Of a stretch of DNA of 64,000 bases, positions 1 to 8,497 are shown piece after piece. The position numbers and the translations under genes are program-made. The stretch is from positions 248,001 to 312,000 of the forward strand of contig NZ_CP014782.1 in assembly GCF_002005305.1 (NCBI RefSeq). The letters are read 5' to 3'. The stretch is from Shewanella psychrophila. GTDB taxonomy: Bacteria; Pseudomonadota; Gammaproteobacteria; Enterobacterales; Shewanellaceae. Below the pieces are notes generated by a model that made no database searches, had not been told where the DNA came from, and was given only the letters and a program-made list of their open reading frames with translations. Each line of letters opens with the position of its first letter. The first letter of the stretch is position 1.

Positions 1-644
1 CTGAACGTGTAGGCGTTGCTCCATTCGAAGAAGTAGCCAAAGCCTGCTCGATTAAGCACATCTTCACCGTGACCCATCTCTTCTCGAGGCCAATCATCAT
101 CTTTTTCTTCTTCGCTATAGGCTAGGCCTAAAGTCAGACCAAGATCATAGTGATTTACGTCGGAGAAGCGAGTGTTAAGGGTGAGTCCTGCAACAGCAAG
201 TTGTTCAAACTCTTCTAGTTGCTGGCTGTTGTAGTGGCCCTCATAGCGCCCATGAAAACTCAATAGGTATTCTTGCTCGTCACCGAAACTGGCGAAAGGA
301 CGCTGATAGTTGAATTTAAGATCGGCGGAATTTCTGAATCTGTCTTCATCATATTTTTCTGAATCACGTTCGTAATAGTAAGCACCACGGACTCTGAAGT
401 AATTAGTGTCTAGTTGATAGGTATTGTTGTAGCGCAAGTCATCCCAAATAAACGACACTCCGCCACCCCGAGACATGGAGCTTGATTCAGAGTCTGGATA
501 AGACTCTAATCCAGCTAAAATAGAGACGGCGTATGGATTTTTTGTCGTCTCTTCAGAAGCTTGGGCTAATTTTGTTGTAAATAGCGCTGTGGTTATGGTC
601 GCCGTGATGGCAAGTGCGGCTAGTAAGTGAGTGTGCTTCATCAT
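1..644 (-). CDS. Outer-membrane beta-barrel-like protein, 3' end cut by window
   Basis: I do not recognise this gene. It reads without a stop from the ATG pair at 639-644 to the window edge, giving 214 codons; the C-terminus lies outside. The first ~30 residues (MMKHTHLLAALAITATITTA, ending near LAQAS) form a signal peptide. The mature part is rich in alternating aromatic and charged residues (for example YYYERDSEKYDEDRF and NSADLKFNYQRPF), typical of amphipathic beta strands of an outer-membrane barrel. A GGGATA stretch sits just upstream of the start. Function, ligand and full length cannot be judged from this fragment. Confidence 0.7.
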   Translation of the reverse strand, partial: MMKHTHLLAALAITATITTALFTTKLAQASEETTKNPYAVSILAGLESYPDSESSSMSRGGGVSFIWDDLRYNNTYQLDTNYFRVRGAYYYERDSEKYDEDRFRNSADLKFNYQRPFASFGDEQEYLLSFHGRYEGHYNSQQLEEFEQLAVAGLTLNTRFSDVNHYDLGLTLGLAYSEEEKDDDWPREEMGHGEDVLNRAGFGYFFEWSNAYTF

Positions 645-736
645 TATCCCAAAAAATGTTATACCAGTTGGTATTAGAATGATTTATTTTTTCGAGATAT
701 TAACACTAAAGTTAACATTGTAGGTTGGAAAATAAA

Positions 737-2701
737 CTAGGCGGCTTGGGCTAGTCTTGGTTTTTGATTTGAAATGCCTAAATTTTTCTCAATATCTTGC
801 ACACTCTGCTGCACCTCGGTGCCAATTACTTCGCTTTGCTTAGATGCAGATTGTGCCTGATTTTTCAGTAGCACCATGGCGTTAACAAAGTCATCCAGGT
901 AATTGACCTGTTGCTGGGCATTGATAGAGCCTTGCTTAGCCGTCACAGCCATCTCACTCGCTTGGGTCTGTACCGATAAAGCGACATCTGATAGGCCCTG
1001 AGCCCGTGATTTTTGCCTTTGAGTGGCTTGCTCTATTCCCGTCATGCTGATACCAAGTTCGCTGTTAGCTTGGTTGAGCTGATTTAGAATTTCCATTATC
1101 TCTTTCAATGAGTCCTGAGTTCTATGGGAAAGGCTTCTGACTTCATCGGCTACGACGGCAAAGCCGCGACCTTGTTCGCCGGCTCGGGCCGCTTCAATGG
1201 CCGCATTTAACGCGAGCAAATTAGTTTGTTCGGCAATATTTCCGATCACGTCGATGATCTTCGACACATCTTCAACTGAAGTCGTCAGGCTAGACAATGA
1301 CTGATGGGATTGAAGCACGGCTTGCTGTGTCTCTTCGGTGGCCAACAGCATAGCTTCCGCTTCCGTTTGGCTCGTTTGCATCTGTAACATGGTTTGTTCT
1401 GCGCTCTTTTCTACCAGAGCCGAAGTTGTACTCACTTCATGGGCCAGGTTTCTTATTTCATCAGTTTGCGACTGGGCCTGACTCACAACGTTCTGAGTCT
1501 CATCCGTGCTATGGGTTATTTGAGATATACGTTCAACCAGCTTTGATAGTGAGCGTGAGACGAGTGTCATTTGCTGCCGCTGAGATTCATCTTCATCCTC
1601 GAACCTCTGTAGCAAGAGGTTAAAGTGTCCTGCTATCTGCCCTGTTTCGCAAGGTCTGTTTATTTCGAGACGCTCACGGCTATTGGACTCACTCAGTGTC
1701 TGAAAAGCGTGGTTAAGGCGTTTCAACGGCGATACGACCCGGCTTTGTTGCAACATAAGGTAAATAACAGCAAACAAGGCCAATATAGAGACGACGGCAT
1801 AGAGAGCGACTTGTAACTCTTGCTTAAGCTTCTGGTTTTGAGTCGATTGTGTCGCACTTAGCTGGAGCATTGCCAGTTCAACATCGGCGATAGAGTCTTT
1901 TAGTTGTTGTTGGATTATCTGGTTATCTTTCAGAAGATTATAGGTGTTGCTAACTTCTCTATTGTATCTATTACTGAGGCTTAACAGCTCAGAGCGATAG
2001 TTTTCACCAATTTCTAATACTTCCTCATCGACATCACCTAAGGCGAATTCATCGACTTCTTGGCTTTCAAATATGCCGATTAAAGGCAGAGTATCGAGCT
2101 TGTCATGCCAAATTTTAAGTTCATCGATTGTGCTTTGTAGAATGGCCTGTAGTCGTAGATCCTTGCCGATGAGATAGCCTTGGGTCAATTGTGAAAGTCG
2201 ATAAACTAAGGGAGGCAGCTGGCGGCTTAGTTGCAAATATTCATTGGACAGGGAGCCATTCTCACTCTGGCCAATATCGGCGTAGTCGGCTAGGCGCAGA
2301 TTATTGTCCAGCATCTCAGCTTCAGCATGGGCAAGAAGTTGTCTCGGGTTACCGGCAAGCTTACCTGCTGCTCGATAGTCGGTATCTAAGCTTTGAATGA
2401 ACTGATTGAGTAGCTGCCTAAGAGAGTCTGCATCTGGATCGCTGTTTTGTGCTAGCGATGACTCGATCTGCTCCAATTGGCCTTTAGCAATTTCTAACTG
2501 GTTGGTATTTCCAGTATTAAGATAACCGTCGAGGGCTCGTCTAACTTCAACCAAAAACTTCTGTTGTAACTGCTGCAGTTCATTTGATTGTGTTTCAATC
2601 GTTTGGCGTTGAGCATTACTCCAGACCACCACGGTGGCGAGCAGAGCGGCTAAAAGCAGTAGGGTGGCAGAGGCTGAAAGCGACAGGGTTGATATTTTCA
2701 T
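737..2701 (-). CDS. Methyl-accepting chemotaxis protein
   Basis: Transmembrane chemoreceptor of 654 residues that passes a ligand signal to CheA/CheW. Order: first membrane helix at about residues 5-27, a long helical periplasmic domain, a second helix at about 305-325 (ALYAVVSILALFAVIYLML), a HAMP-like linker, and a cytoplasmic coiled-coil signalling domain. The conserved hairpin tip is plain (EQTNLLALNAAIEAARAGE, then GRGFAVVADEVRSL). I chose the ATG at 2701; a TTG six codons upstream is also possible, and neither has a strong ribosome site. It is a single gene between an outer-membrane protein and envZ, all on the minus strand. The ligand is unknown. Confidence 0.93.
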   Translation of the reverse strand: MKISTLSLSASATLLLLAALLATVVVWSNAQRQTIETQSNELQQLQQKFLVEVRRALDGYLNTGNTNQLEIAKGQLEQIESSLAQNSDPDADSLRQLLNQFIQSLDTDYRAAGKLAGNPRQLLAHAEAEMLDNNLRLADYADIGQSENGSLSNEYLQLSRQLPPLVYRLSQLTQGYLIGKDLRLQAILQSTIDELKIWHDKLDTLPLIGIFESQEVDEFALGDVDEEVLEIGENYRSELLSLSNRYNREVSNTYNLLKDNQIIQQQLKDSIADVELAMLQLSATQSTQNQKLKQELQVALYAVVSILALFAVIYLMLQQSRVVSPLKRLNHAFQTLSESNSRERLEINRPCETGQIAGHFNLLLQRFEDEDESQRQQMTLVSRSLSKLVERISQITHSTDETQNVVSQAQSQTDEIRNLAHEVSTTSALVEKSAEQTMLQMQTSQTEAEAMLLATEETQQAVLQSHQSLSSLTTSVEDVSKIIDVIGNIAEQTNLLALNAAIEAARAGEQGRGFAVVADEVRSLSHRTQDSLKEIMEILNQLNQANSELGISMTGIEQATQRQKSRAQGLSDVALSVQTQASEMAVTAKQGSINAQQQVNYLDDFVNAMVLLKNQAQSASKQSEVIGTEVQQSVQDIEKNLGISNQKPRLAQAA

Positions 2702-2854
2702 CGGTATCAAGCCAAACAAGGATATTTGCCGCCAGAGTAAGGTATTGGTGTTACAGTTCCATGTCTGTTATGTGACATTTATTCAGCAGGTTATACTTGT
2801 ACTAACCAGAACCGAAAATGCAATATCGATCGGTATAAATCATCGGTGAGTAGC

Positions 2855-4165
2855 TTATTCGAGTGGTAACCAGACCTGAGCATGTAAACCGCCAGCGACC
2901 CTGTTAGTCAGTACGACTTCGCCTTGATGGCGATCGACGATACGCTTGATGATGGCCAGCCCCAAGCCCGAGCCGACACTGCCTCTGGCTGTATCCCCCT
3001 GAGTGAAAGGTTGAAACAAGTTAGGGATTTCAGATTCCGGAATACCTGGGCCATCATCTTCTACGCTAAAGCCTACACGCCGTCCGTCAAAGTGAGAACT
3101 TAGCCTGACCCAGCCATTGCCATAACGGAAGGCATTTTCTACCAAGTTACTCAGAATACGCTTAATGGCAATACTTTGAATTGGGATCTCTGGACACTCG
3201 TTGAGTACCACTTGGATCTCGCCCTCTCGATTGGACTCGGCCTGGGCGACATCTTGAATAAGATAATTGATCTGCTCCTGCTCGCGAACACTCTCCTGAT
3301 CTTGCCTGATATAAGCGATGAACTGATTGATGATGGCATCCATATCTTCGATATCATGGACGATACCATCCTTTAGGTATTCATCCTCGGCAACCATCAT
3401 CTCAGAGGCCAGACGAATACGGGTCAGAGGTGTACGTAAATCGTGGGAAATCCCCGCCATCAGAAGCGCTCTGTCTTGCTCTAACTGTTTCATGCTGTGG
3501 GACATTTGGTTGAATGCGTTAGTTACTTCGACAATCTCGGTTGAGCCACTAAGAGGCAGGGGCTTGGGATAATCTCCCATGGAGACAGATATCGCCGCTT
3601 TCTGCAGCCGCCTGAGTGGCCGATTTTGCTGTCTGGCGAACCACCAACCACCGGCAACACTCAAGGCACCGATCACCATCAGATAGAGGGTAAGGGGCGA
3701 CAGATCATATTCGTTGAATCCGGTGAGGGGGATCTTGATCCAGATGGAAGGAGCCTGAGGAGGGCGGATCCAGATCTCAAAAAACTCGCCTTGAGCGATT
3801 CTTACCTCTGCCTTACCGCCTAAGTGTTCGGACATCTGCGATGAGAGAAGAGCATAATAGGTCGCTTGTTCTATGCCAGCTTCACGAGCTTGTTTCTGAT
3901 TATAGACATGCATACCATCGTCGCGAACCTTGGCATTGAGTGCATCGACCATAGTTAAATGCTCACGACCTACATCAACACCATCGACAAAAAGTAGTTT
4001 CACTTGACGCGCTATCAACTGATTGATCTGCTGATAGGTGGGTTGAATGAAATAAGCCGCGACTGAAAGATAGGATACCAGTTGGTTGATCAGCAAGAGG
4101 CTGCCAATCAGCACAACTGTTTGACTAAATGCACTACGGGGTAAAAGTTTTTTCAGCCACTTCAT
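2855..4165 (-). CDS. envZ: Osmosensor histidine kinase EnvZ
   Basis: Inner-membrane sensor kinase of 436 residues that phosphorylates OmpR. Membrane helices lie at about 15-36 and 158-176, flanking a periplasmic domain. HAMP follows at about 177-230. The phospho-acceptor is His241 in GISHDLRTPLTRIR. The ATPase domain shows the N box (NLVENAFRYG), the G1 box (VEDDGPGIPE) and the G2 box (GSGLGLAIIKR). It lies 56 bp downstream of ompR, so the two are probably one transcript, as in enterics. Length and order match the EnvZ family. The start ATG at 4163-4165 gives a basic N-terminus (MKWLKKLLPR) ahead of the first helix. Confidence 0.96.
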   Translation of the reverse strand: MKWLKKLLPRSAFSQTVVLIGSLLLINQLVSYLSVAAYFIQPTYQQINQLIARQVKLLFVDGVDVGREHLTMVDALNAKVRDDGMHVYNQKQAREAGIEQATYYALLSSQMSEHLGGKAEVRIAQGEFFEIWIRPPQAPSIWIKIPLTGFNEYDLSPLTLYLMVIGALSVAGGWWFARQQNRPLRRLQKAAISVSMGDYPKPLPLSGSTEIVEVTNAFNQMSHSMKQLEQDRALLMAGISHDLRTPLTRIRLASEMMVAEDEYLKDGIVHDIEDMDAIINQFIAYIRQDQESVREQEQINYLIQDVAQAESNREGEIQVVLNECPEIPIQSIAIKRILSNLVENAFRYGNGWVRLSSHFDGRRVGFSVEDDGPGIPESEIPNLFQPFTQGDTARGSVGSGLGLAIIKRIVDRHQGEVVLTNRVAGGLHAQVWLPLE

Positions 4166-4221
4166 GTAACTGGTTTACCCCTTAGATAAGTATAAAAGTA
4201 CGATTGGTGACATTAAATATC

Positions 4222-4947
4222 TTAGCGACGTGAGGTGCCATCGGGCACGAAGACATAACCGAGTCCCCAAACTGTCTGGATATATCTGGGATTGGCAGGA
4301 TCTTTTTCAATTAGGCGTCTTAACCGGGATACCTGTACATCGATAGACCGTTCTAGAGCCGAGTAATCACGACCCCGGGCCAAATTCATCAATTTATCGC
4401 GAGACAATGGCTCGCGAGGATGACTCACGAGAACCTTAAGTACCGCAAACTCACCACTGGTTAGGGAGATTGCCTCTTCACCGTGGTACATTTCCCGTGT
4501 GGCAAGGTTGAGTGCAAACTCACCGAAGGTGATCTCTTCTTCCTGCTGAGTAGGGGCACCAGGTACATCCGGGCTCTGTCTGCGCATTACCGCTTTAATA
4601 CGGGCAAGCAGTTCACGAGGATTAAATGGTTTAGGCAGATAGTCATCGGCACCGAGTTCTAGTCCTATGATGCGGTCAACTTCGTCACCTTTAGCCGTCA
4701 ACATAACGATAGGAATTGTATTACCTTGCTGGCGAAGCCTGCGACAAATGGAGAGGCCATCCTCGCCCGGCAGCATTAAATCCAAGACTAATAGATGAAA
4801 ATTTTCGCGCTCGAGTAACCTGTCCATCTGCTCGGCATTGGCTGCGCTGCGAACCTGATAACCTTGCTCCATTAGATAACGCTCGAGTAAGGCTCTTAGC
4901 CTCATATCATCATCGACGACGAGAATTTTAGAGGTTTCCTGTCCCAT
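4222..4947 (-). CDS. ompR: Response regulator OmpR
   Basis: DNA-binding response regulator of 241 residues and partner of EnvZ. The receiver domain has the acidic pocket (VDDD at 11-14), phospho-acceptor Asp56 in VLDLMLPGEDG and the switch lysine in LPKPFNPREL. The winged-helix domain covers roughly residues 135-235 (EISLTSGEFAVLKVL; SRLRRLIEKDPANPRYIQTVWGLGYVF). I chose the ATG at 4947 because AAGGA lies about 8 bases upstream; a longer reading frame adds 15 residues not expected in the family. It is transcribed ahead of envZ. In this family it controls porin and envelope genes. Confidence 0.97.
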   Translation of the reverse strand: MGQETSKILVVDDDMRLRALLERYLMEQGYQVRSAANAEQMDRLLERENFHLLVLDLMLPGEDGLSICRRLRQQGNTIPIVMLTAKGDEVDRIIGLELGADDYLPKPFNPRELLARIKAVMRRQSPDVPGAPTQQEEEITFGEFALNLATREMYHGEEAISLTSGEFAVLKVLVSHPREPLSRDKLMNLARGRDYSALERSIDVQVSRLRRLIEKDPANPRYIQTVWGLGYVFVPDGTSRR

Positions 4948-5441
4948 GCTTATTATCCTTTTTCTTGGAACCCGATGGTGGTCGGTAGCCAACTGGCTGA
5001 TATTGAATATAATTAAACCTGCATTAGCCGCTAATATAGCGGTTTTTTAAGCCCTCTTACCAGCGACTCTTCGGCATAACCCAAATGTTACCTTGCTTCT
5101 TGCCCTCAAAAGTGGATGTAATCGATTGAAAGTAAATGTTTATTACTTATTTCCTATTATAGTTGTAAAATTTGTAACAAATTGGAGTCGAAAAACTTCC
5201 TCTTGTGTTTAGGCCGATTTATTGAGCCTTCAAATCATAAAGTCTGAGTACCTGCCAAGCTTGCTATTAACTTTCTCTAACGCTATTCCTCCACGCTCTG
5301 AGGCACTTGTGCCTGTTATCGACTAGATTATTAATATGGCCAGAGACCCGCTGTATCTCACATGCGACGACTACAGCAGTTGCAGGCTTCTTGATCGGTG
5401 CTTTGCACCCCATGGATTTAGACCCTAGAAGGAACATCAAG
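4948..5441. other. Intergenic region upstream of ompR and the VOC fusion
   Basis: About 490 bp between the divergent ompR and oxygenase-like/VOC genes, so it must hold both promoters. It is AT-rich, with a TATAAT word at 5008-5013 and the hairpin listed at 5028-5048. I see no convincing gene. Reading frames running into the VOC gene from upstream lack a ribosome site and are unlikely to be translated. Confidence 0.6.
5028..5048 (+). terminator. Perfect hairpin plus T-run with no obvious upstream gene
   Basis: CCGCTA (5028-5033) and TAGCGG (5037-5042) form a perfect 6-bp stem with a 3-base loop, followed by six T on the plus strand. It has the form of a small intrinsic terminator, but the only gene to its left (ompR) runs the other way. 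It may end a short transcript, or act as a palindromic operator in the ompR promoter region. Confidence 0.45.
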
Positions 5442-6761
5442 ATGAATATCGAATCACTGAAGTTTGCAGGTGTGGATGAGTTTTGGGCACAGGCAGACCA
5501 ACTACAAGATGAAAGCTTGTTACATGCGGAAACTCTTTTTTCTGCTCTGGAAACTGCATCGCCGCAACAGCTTATCTCCATTCTGACTCAATATCGTTTC
5601 TTCACTCTATATTATGTTGCCGATCTGGCGATACTGATTGCCCGCCTGAAAGATGGCAGGCTCAGGAGTCTGTTGGCTGATATCTTATCCGATGAGCTTG
5701 GCTATGGAGACCCGCTTAAAGCACACACCCGACTCTATGATGATTTTTTACTTAGCCTGGGGGCTAATGATGCAGATTTCGACAGTTTAGCCCTAGCTGA
5801 TAATCTGACTTTGCTCGAGAATGCACGCAGAAAACTGATGGATCCGGCTCAGACCCATGTCTATGGGATTGGCTTTCGGGGGATGGGGGGAGAATGTACC
5901 TGCCAGATATATCTGGCTAAACTCTATGAATATATGATGCGTAACCCTTATATAAAACAGCAGACTTCAAAGATCGATTGGAAATTTTGGGAGCTGCATA
6001 TCGGAGAGCATGATATTGAACACAGGGTACACACACGTCAATTGATCCATGAAGAGCTGGTGTCGCAAGATGCTGCTTGTTTGGTGGATCTTGGCCGAGG
6101 TTATTACGAGAGCATGAATGCCTGGCGCGCTTTCTGGGAAAATATATTCAACCAAAACCCAGCCGATTCTTTGCTGGGCCAGGCCAGTGCTTCGGTAGAA
6201 GATCTTAGGTTAATGCCTTCTGTTTTATCGGGCGCAGAGGAAAGAGGGCTGAAGCAAGCGCGGGTACCAGAGGCAATTGCTCAATTTCATCTGGCGATTC
6301 CAGTGCATGAATTGTCGGCGGCTAAAGAATTCTATTGTGATGTATTGGGGGCGAAGGAGGGGCGTGCCACCGAGCATCATCTCGATGTCAACTTCTATGG
6401 TCACCATCTGGTGCTGCATGCCACGCCTGAAGGCGCATCCCATATCTTTGACTTCTTCGAGGCCGATTTTCATGGTGAATCAGTACAGATCCCCCATTTC
6501 GGTATCAATCTCGATAGGCAGACCTGGTCTCAATTGGCTAAGCGGATCACGCTCAGCGGCTATGAATTTCAAGATGCTCCTCATATACGGCTCAAGGGAC
6601 TTCCCGGTGAGCATGCCAGTATGTTTATCTTGGACCCTTCGGGCAATGCCTTAGAGTTTAAGGCTTTCCTTAATCATGATGAGGTATTCTCGAAAGTATT
6701 CAATCCGCAAACTAAGGAGCTGTTTGGTCTGGAGGAGTTGATGGTGAAAGTTGGTCAATGA
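5442..6761 (+). CDS. Heme-oxygenase-like domain fused to VOC dioxygenase domain
   Basis: Two-domain protein of 439 residues. Residues ~1-230 look like the all-helical heme-oxygenase-like fold used by CADD/TenA-type non-heme di-iron oxidases, with candidate ligands Glu85 and His95 (DELGYGDPLKAH), Glu151 and a His/Glu-rich helix at 186-197 (HIGEHDIEHRVH). Residues ~275-410 are a VOC (glyoxalase/extradiol dioxygenase) domain, starting FHLAIPVHELSAAKEFY and ending with FILDPSGNALEFKAF, where the Glu is the usual metal ligand. I chose the ATG at 5442 because GAAGGA lies about 8 bases upstream. It stands alone ahead of greB. Substrate unknown; ligand assignment in the first domain is inference. Confidence 0.8.
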   Translation: MNIESLKFAGVDEFWAQADQLQDESLLHAETLFSALETASPQQLISILTQYRFFTLYYVADLAILIARLKDGRLRSLLADILSDELGYGDPLKAHTRLYDDFLLSLGANDADFDSLALADNLTLLENARRKLMDPAQTHVYGIGFRGMGGECTCQIYLAKLYEYMMRNPYIKQQTSKIDWKFWELHIGEHDIEHRVHTRQLIHEELVSQDAACLVDLGRGYYESMNAWRAFWENIFNQNPADSLLGQASASVEDLRLMPSVLSGAEERGLKQARVPEAIAQFHLAIPVHELSAAKEFYCDVLGAKEGRATEHHLDVNFYGHHLVLHATPEGASHIFDFFEADFHGESVQIPHFGINLDRQTWSQLAKRITLSGYEFQDAPHIRLKGLPGEHASMFILDPSGNALEFKAFLNHDEVFSKVFNPQTKELFGLEELMVKVGQ

Positions 6762-6828
6762 AGAGTTTAATTTTGGTGTGACCCGAGTAGTCTTTTTCCA
6801 TCGAATAAGTGATAATTGGCGACATGCT

Positions 6829-6842
6829 ACATCATGTGATGT
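6829..6842. promoter_or_regulatory. Inverted repeat upstream of greB
   Basis: ACATCA-TG-TGATGT, a dyad with 6-bp arms, lies 28 bases before the greB start codon. It has the size of an operator half-site pair, but no known factor is recognised. Confidence 0.3.
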
Positions 6843-6870
6843 TGTTCGATAGATTTAAAAGAGATCGAAA

Positions 6871-7356
6871 ATGAAAGCGTTATTAATCACCCGTAAAGGC
6901 TGGCAGGCTCTGGACAAGGAGCTTAAATACCTTTGGAAAGAGTATCGCCCGGAGATCACCAAGAAGGTGCAGGAAGCTGCGGCTCAGGGTGATAGATCTG
7001 AGAATGCTGATTACACCTATAACAAGCGTCTGCTGCGTCAGATAGACGGTCGGGTTCGCTATCTGGTGAAACGTGTCGAAGAACTTAACATAGTCGATTA
7101 CTCTCCTCAGCAAGAGGGGAAAGTCTTCTTCGGCGCTTGGATTGAGCTTGAGAATGAGGCGGGTGAGGTGGTGCAGTATCGTATCGTCGGCAAGGATGAA
7201 CTGGATACTAAGCTAGGTTACATCACCATTGACTCGCCCATGGCTCGTGCGCTTATTGGTAAACAAGTCGATGATGAAATCGTGGTACAAACCCCTTCGG
7301 GTGCCAAGGAATGGTACGTGAATAAGATTCAATATAAGGCGTTTAAGGATGAATGA
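6871..7356 (+). CDS. greB: Transcript cleavage factor GreB
   Basis: Binds RNA polymerase through the secondary channel and rescues backtracked complexes by stimulating transcript cleavage. The 161 residues match the family length. The N-terminal coiled coil carries the acidic tip (GDRSENADYTYNKRLLR, with the conserved Asp and Glu), followed by the C-terminal FKBP-like domain (VFFGAWIELENEAGE to the end). The start is preceded by AAAAGAGATCGAAA, a weak ribosome site. The stop overlaps the start of the downstream methyltransferase by 8 bases, so translation of the two is likely coupled. The length and basic C-terminal domain favour GreB over GreA. Confidence 0.95.
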   Translation: MKALLITRKGWQALDKELKYLWKEYRPEITKKVQEAAAQGDRSENADYTYNKRLLRQIDGRVRYLVKRVEELNIVDYSPQQEGKVFFGAWIELENEAGEVVQYRIVGKDELDTKLGYITIDSPMARALIGKQVDDEIVVQTPSGAKEWYVNKIQYKAFKDE

Positions 7357-8260
7357 GCCTAAGGTGGCGGACGAGCGACTCCAAGTTCACATAGATGAGC
7401 TTAGTTCCGATCCTTTAATCTTAGATTGGCAGAATATTGACCTGCCTCGCACCTGGGCCGATGAGATCAACTTTAAGACCCGGACTAATGTGGGCAGACT
7501 ATTTCGCAGCCTATTTAAGAAGGGCAATGGTCGGGCGGATATTCCAGATAGTTTTCCTCAAGGAATATTGGGTAAAGAGACCTTGCCTAAATATCTACAG
7601 CAGGAGTTTCACGGTATACCTAACGGTAACTATTCCAATAATATTACCCGAGGCTATATCAGCGCGTTCGATGGCACCATGTTGGGAAAGATGAAGCCTG
7701 TTCGAAAACAGATCGCCACTTGGTTTCGCGGCTGTGAACGTGTCTTAGATCTTGGCTGCGCTGGTGGCCAGATGGCCGCGGCGCTAAAGGATGAAGATAT
7801 CGCAGACGTTTGGGGACTAGATCCCTCACCTTATCTACTAAAACATGCGGCTAAAGCCTATCCAGAAGTTAAATTTGTTCAAGGCTTGGCAGAAGATCTT
7901 AAGTTTTCCGATAAACGATTTGATGGCATTACTGCGAGTTTTTTATTTCACGAGATGCCGCCCAAGTATATCGATTTGGCACTGGATGAGTGCCACCGAG
8001 TGTTAGATATTGGGGGCTTGTTGGCTATCTGTGAGCCTTCATCGATACAGTTCAAATCTGGCTGGTGGCAGATGTTTAAAGGGAATGGTTTTACCGGCCT
8101 TTATTTTAAGTGGCTTGCTCATCATGTCTATGAGCCATTTGTCCCCGCCTGGCATAAGCAAGACATCGAACAGCTTTTAAATCGACATGGTTTTGAGGTG
8201 CTGATTAATCGAAGAGGTATGCCTGAGCATACCGTACTTGCAAGAAAATGTTCTCTGTAA
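7349..8260 (+). CDS. Class I SAM-dependent methyltransferase
   Basis: Protein of 303 residues with a Rossmann-like methyltransferase core. Motif I is VLDLGCAGGQMAAAL, motif II is VWGLDPSPYLLKHA, and motif III/IV is near DGITASFLFHEMPP. An N-terminal extension of ~125 residues precedes the core and has no recognised domain. The fold resembles small-molecule methyltransferases of the UbiE/Methyltransf_11 group, but the substrate cannot be named. The start at 7349 overlaps the end of greB by 8 bases, suggesting a two-gene operon. No terminator is visible before tex. Confidence 0.85.
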   Translation: MNEPKVADERLQVHIDELSSDPLILDWQNIDLPRTWADEINFKTRTNVGRLFRSLFKKGNGRADIPDSFPQGILGKETLPKYLQQEFHGIPNGNYSNNITRGYISAFDGTMLGKMKPVRKQIATWFRGCERVLDLGCAGGQMAAALKDEDIADVWGLDPSPYLLKHAAKAYPEVKFVQGLAEDLKFSDKRFDGITASFLFHEMPPKYIDLALDECHRVLDIGGLLAICEPSSIQFKSGWWQMFKGNGFTGLYFKWLAHHVYEPFVPAWHKQDIEQLLNRHGFEVLINRRGMPEHTVLARKCSL

Positions 8261-8497
8261 TCCTTATCCTACAATATGGCCGCACATTCTTTTCTCCTGA
8301 GTGATTCGATAGTAACGGCTTAATCTCCCCAAGGTTAAATTATATAGTCTAAAAGTTGCGGTCAGGTTTCGATAAAATGAATGTCCGATCACGAGATCGA
8401 TTATCTGTGTAGCTTTCACATGCAAGCACACCTTAGCCTGTGGTATCTTGGCATCATCAGATTCTTTCAATCCAGGCACGACAATACTTTTATGCAT

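Noticed and set aside
5307..5441. Longer N-terminus for the oxygenase-like/VOC gene
   Set aside because: The extension has no domain similarity and no ribosome site, while GAAGGA precedes the ATG at 5442.
8381..8497. 39-codon N-terminal extension of tex
   Set aside because: Tex proteins start near the MTQNIAQIIAQEL segment; the extension has no family match.
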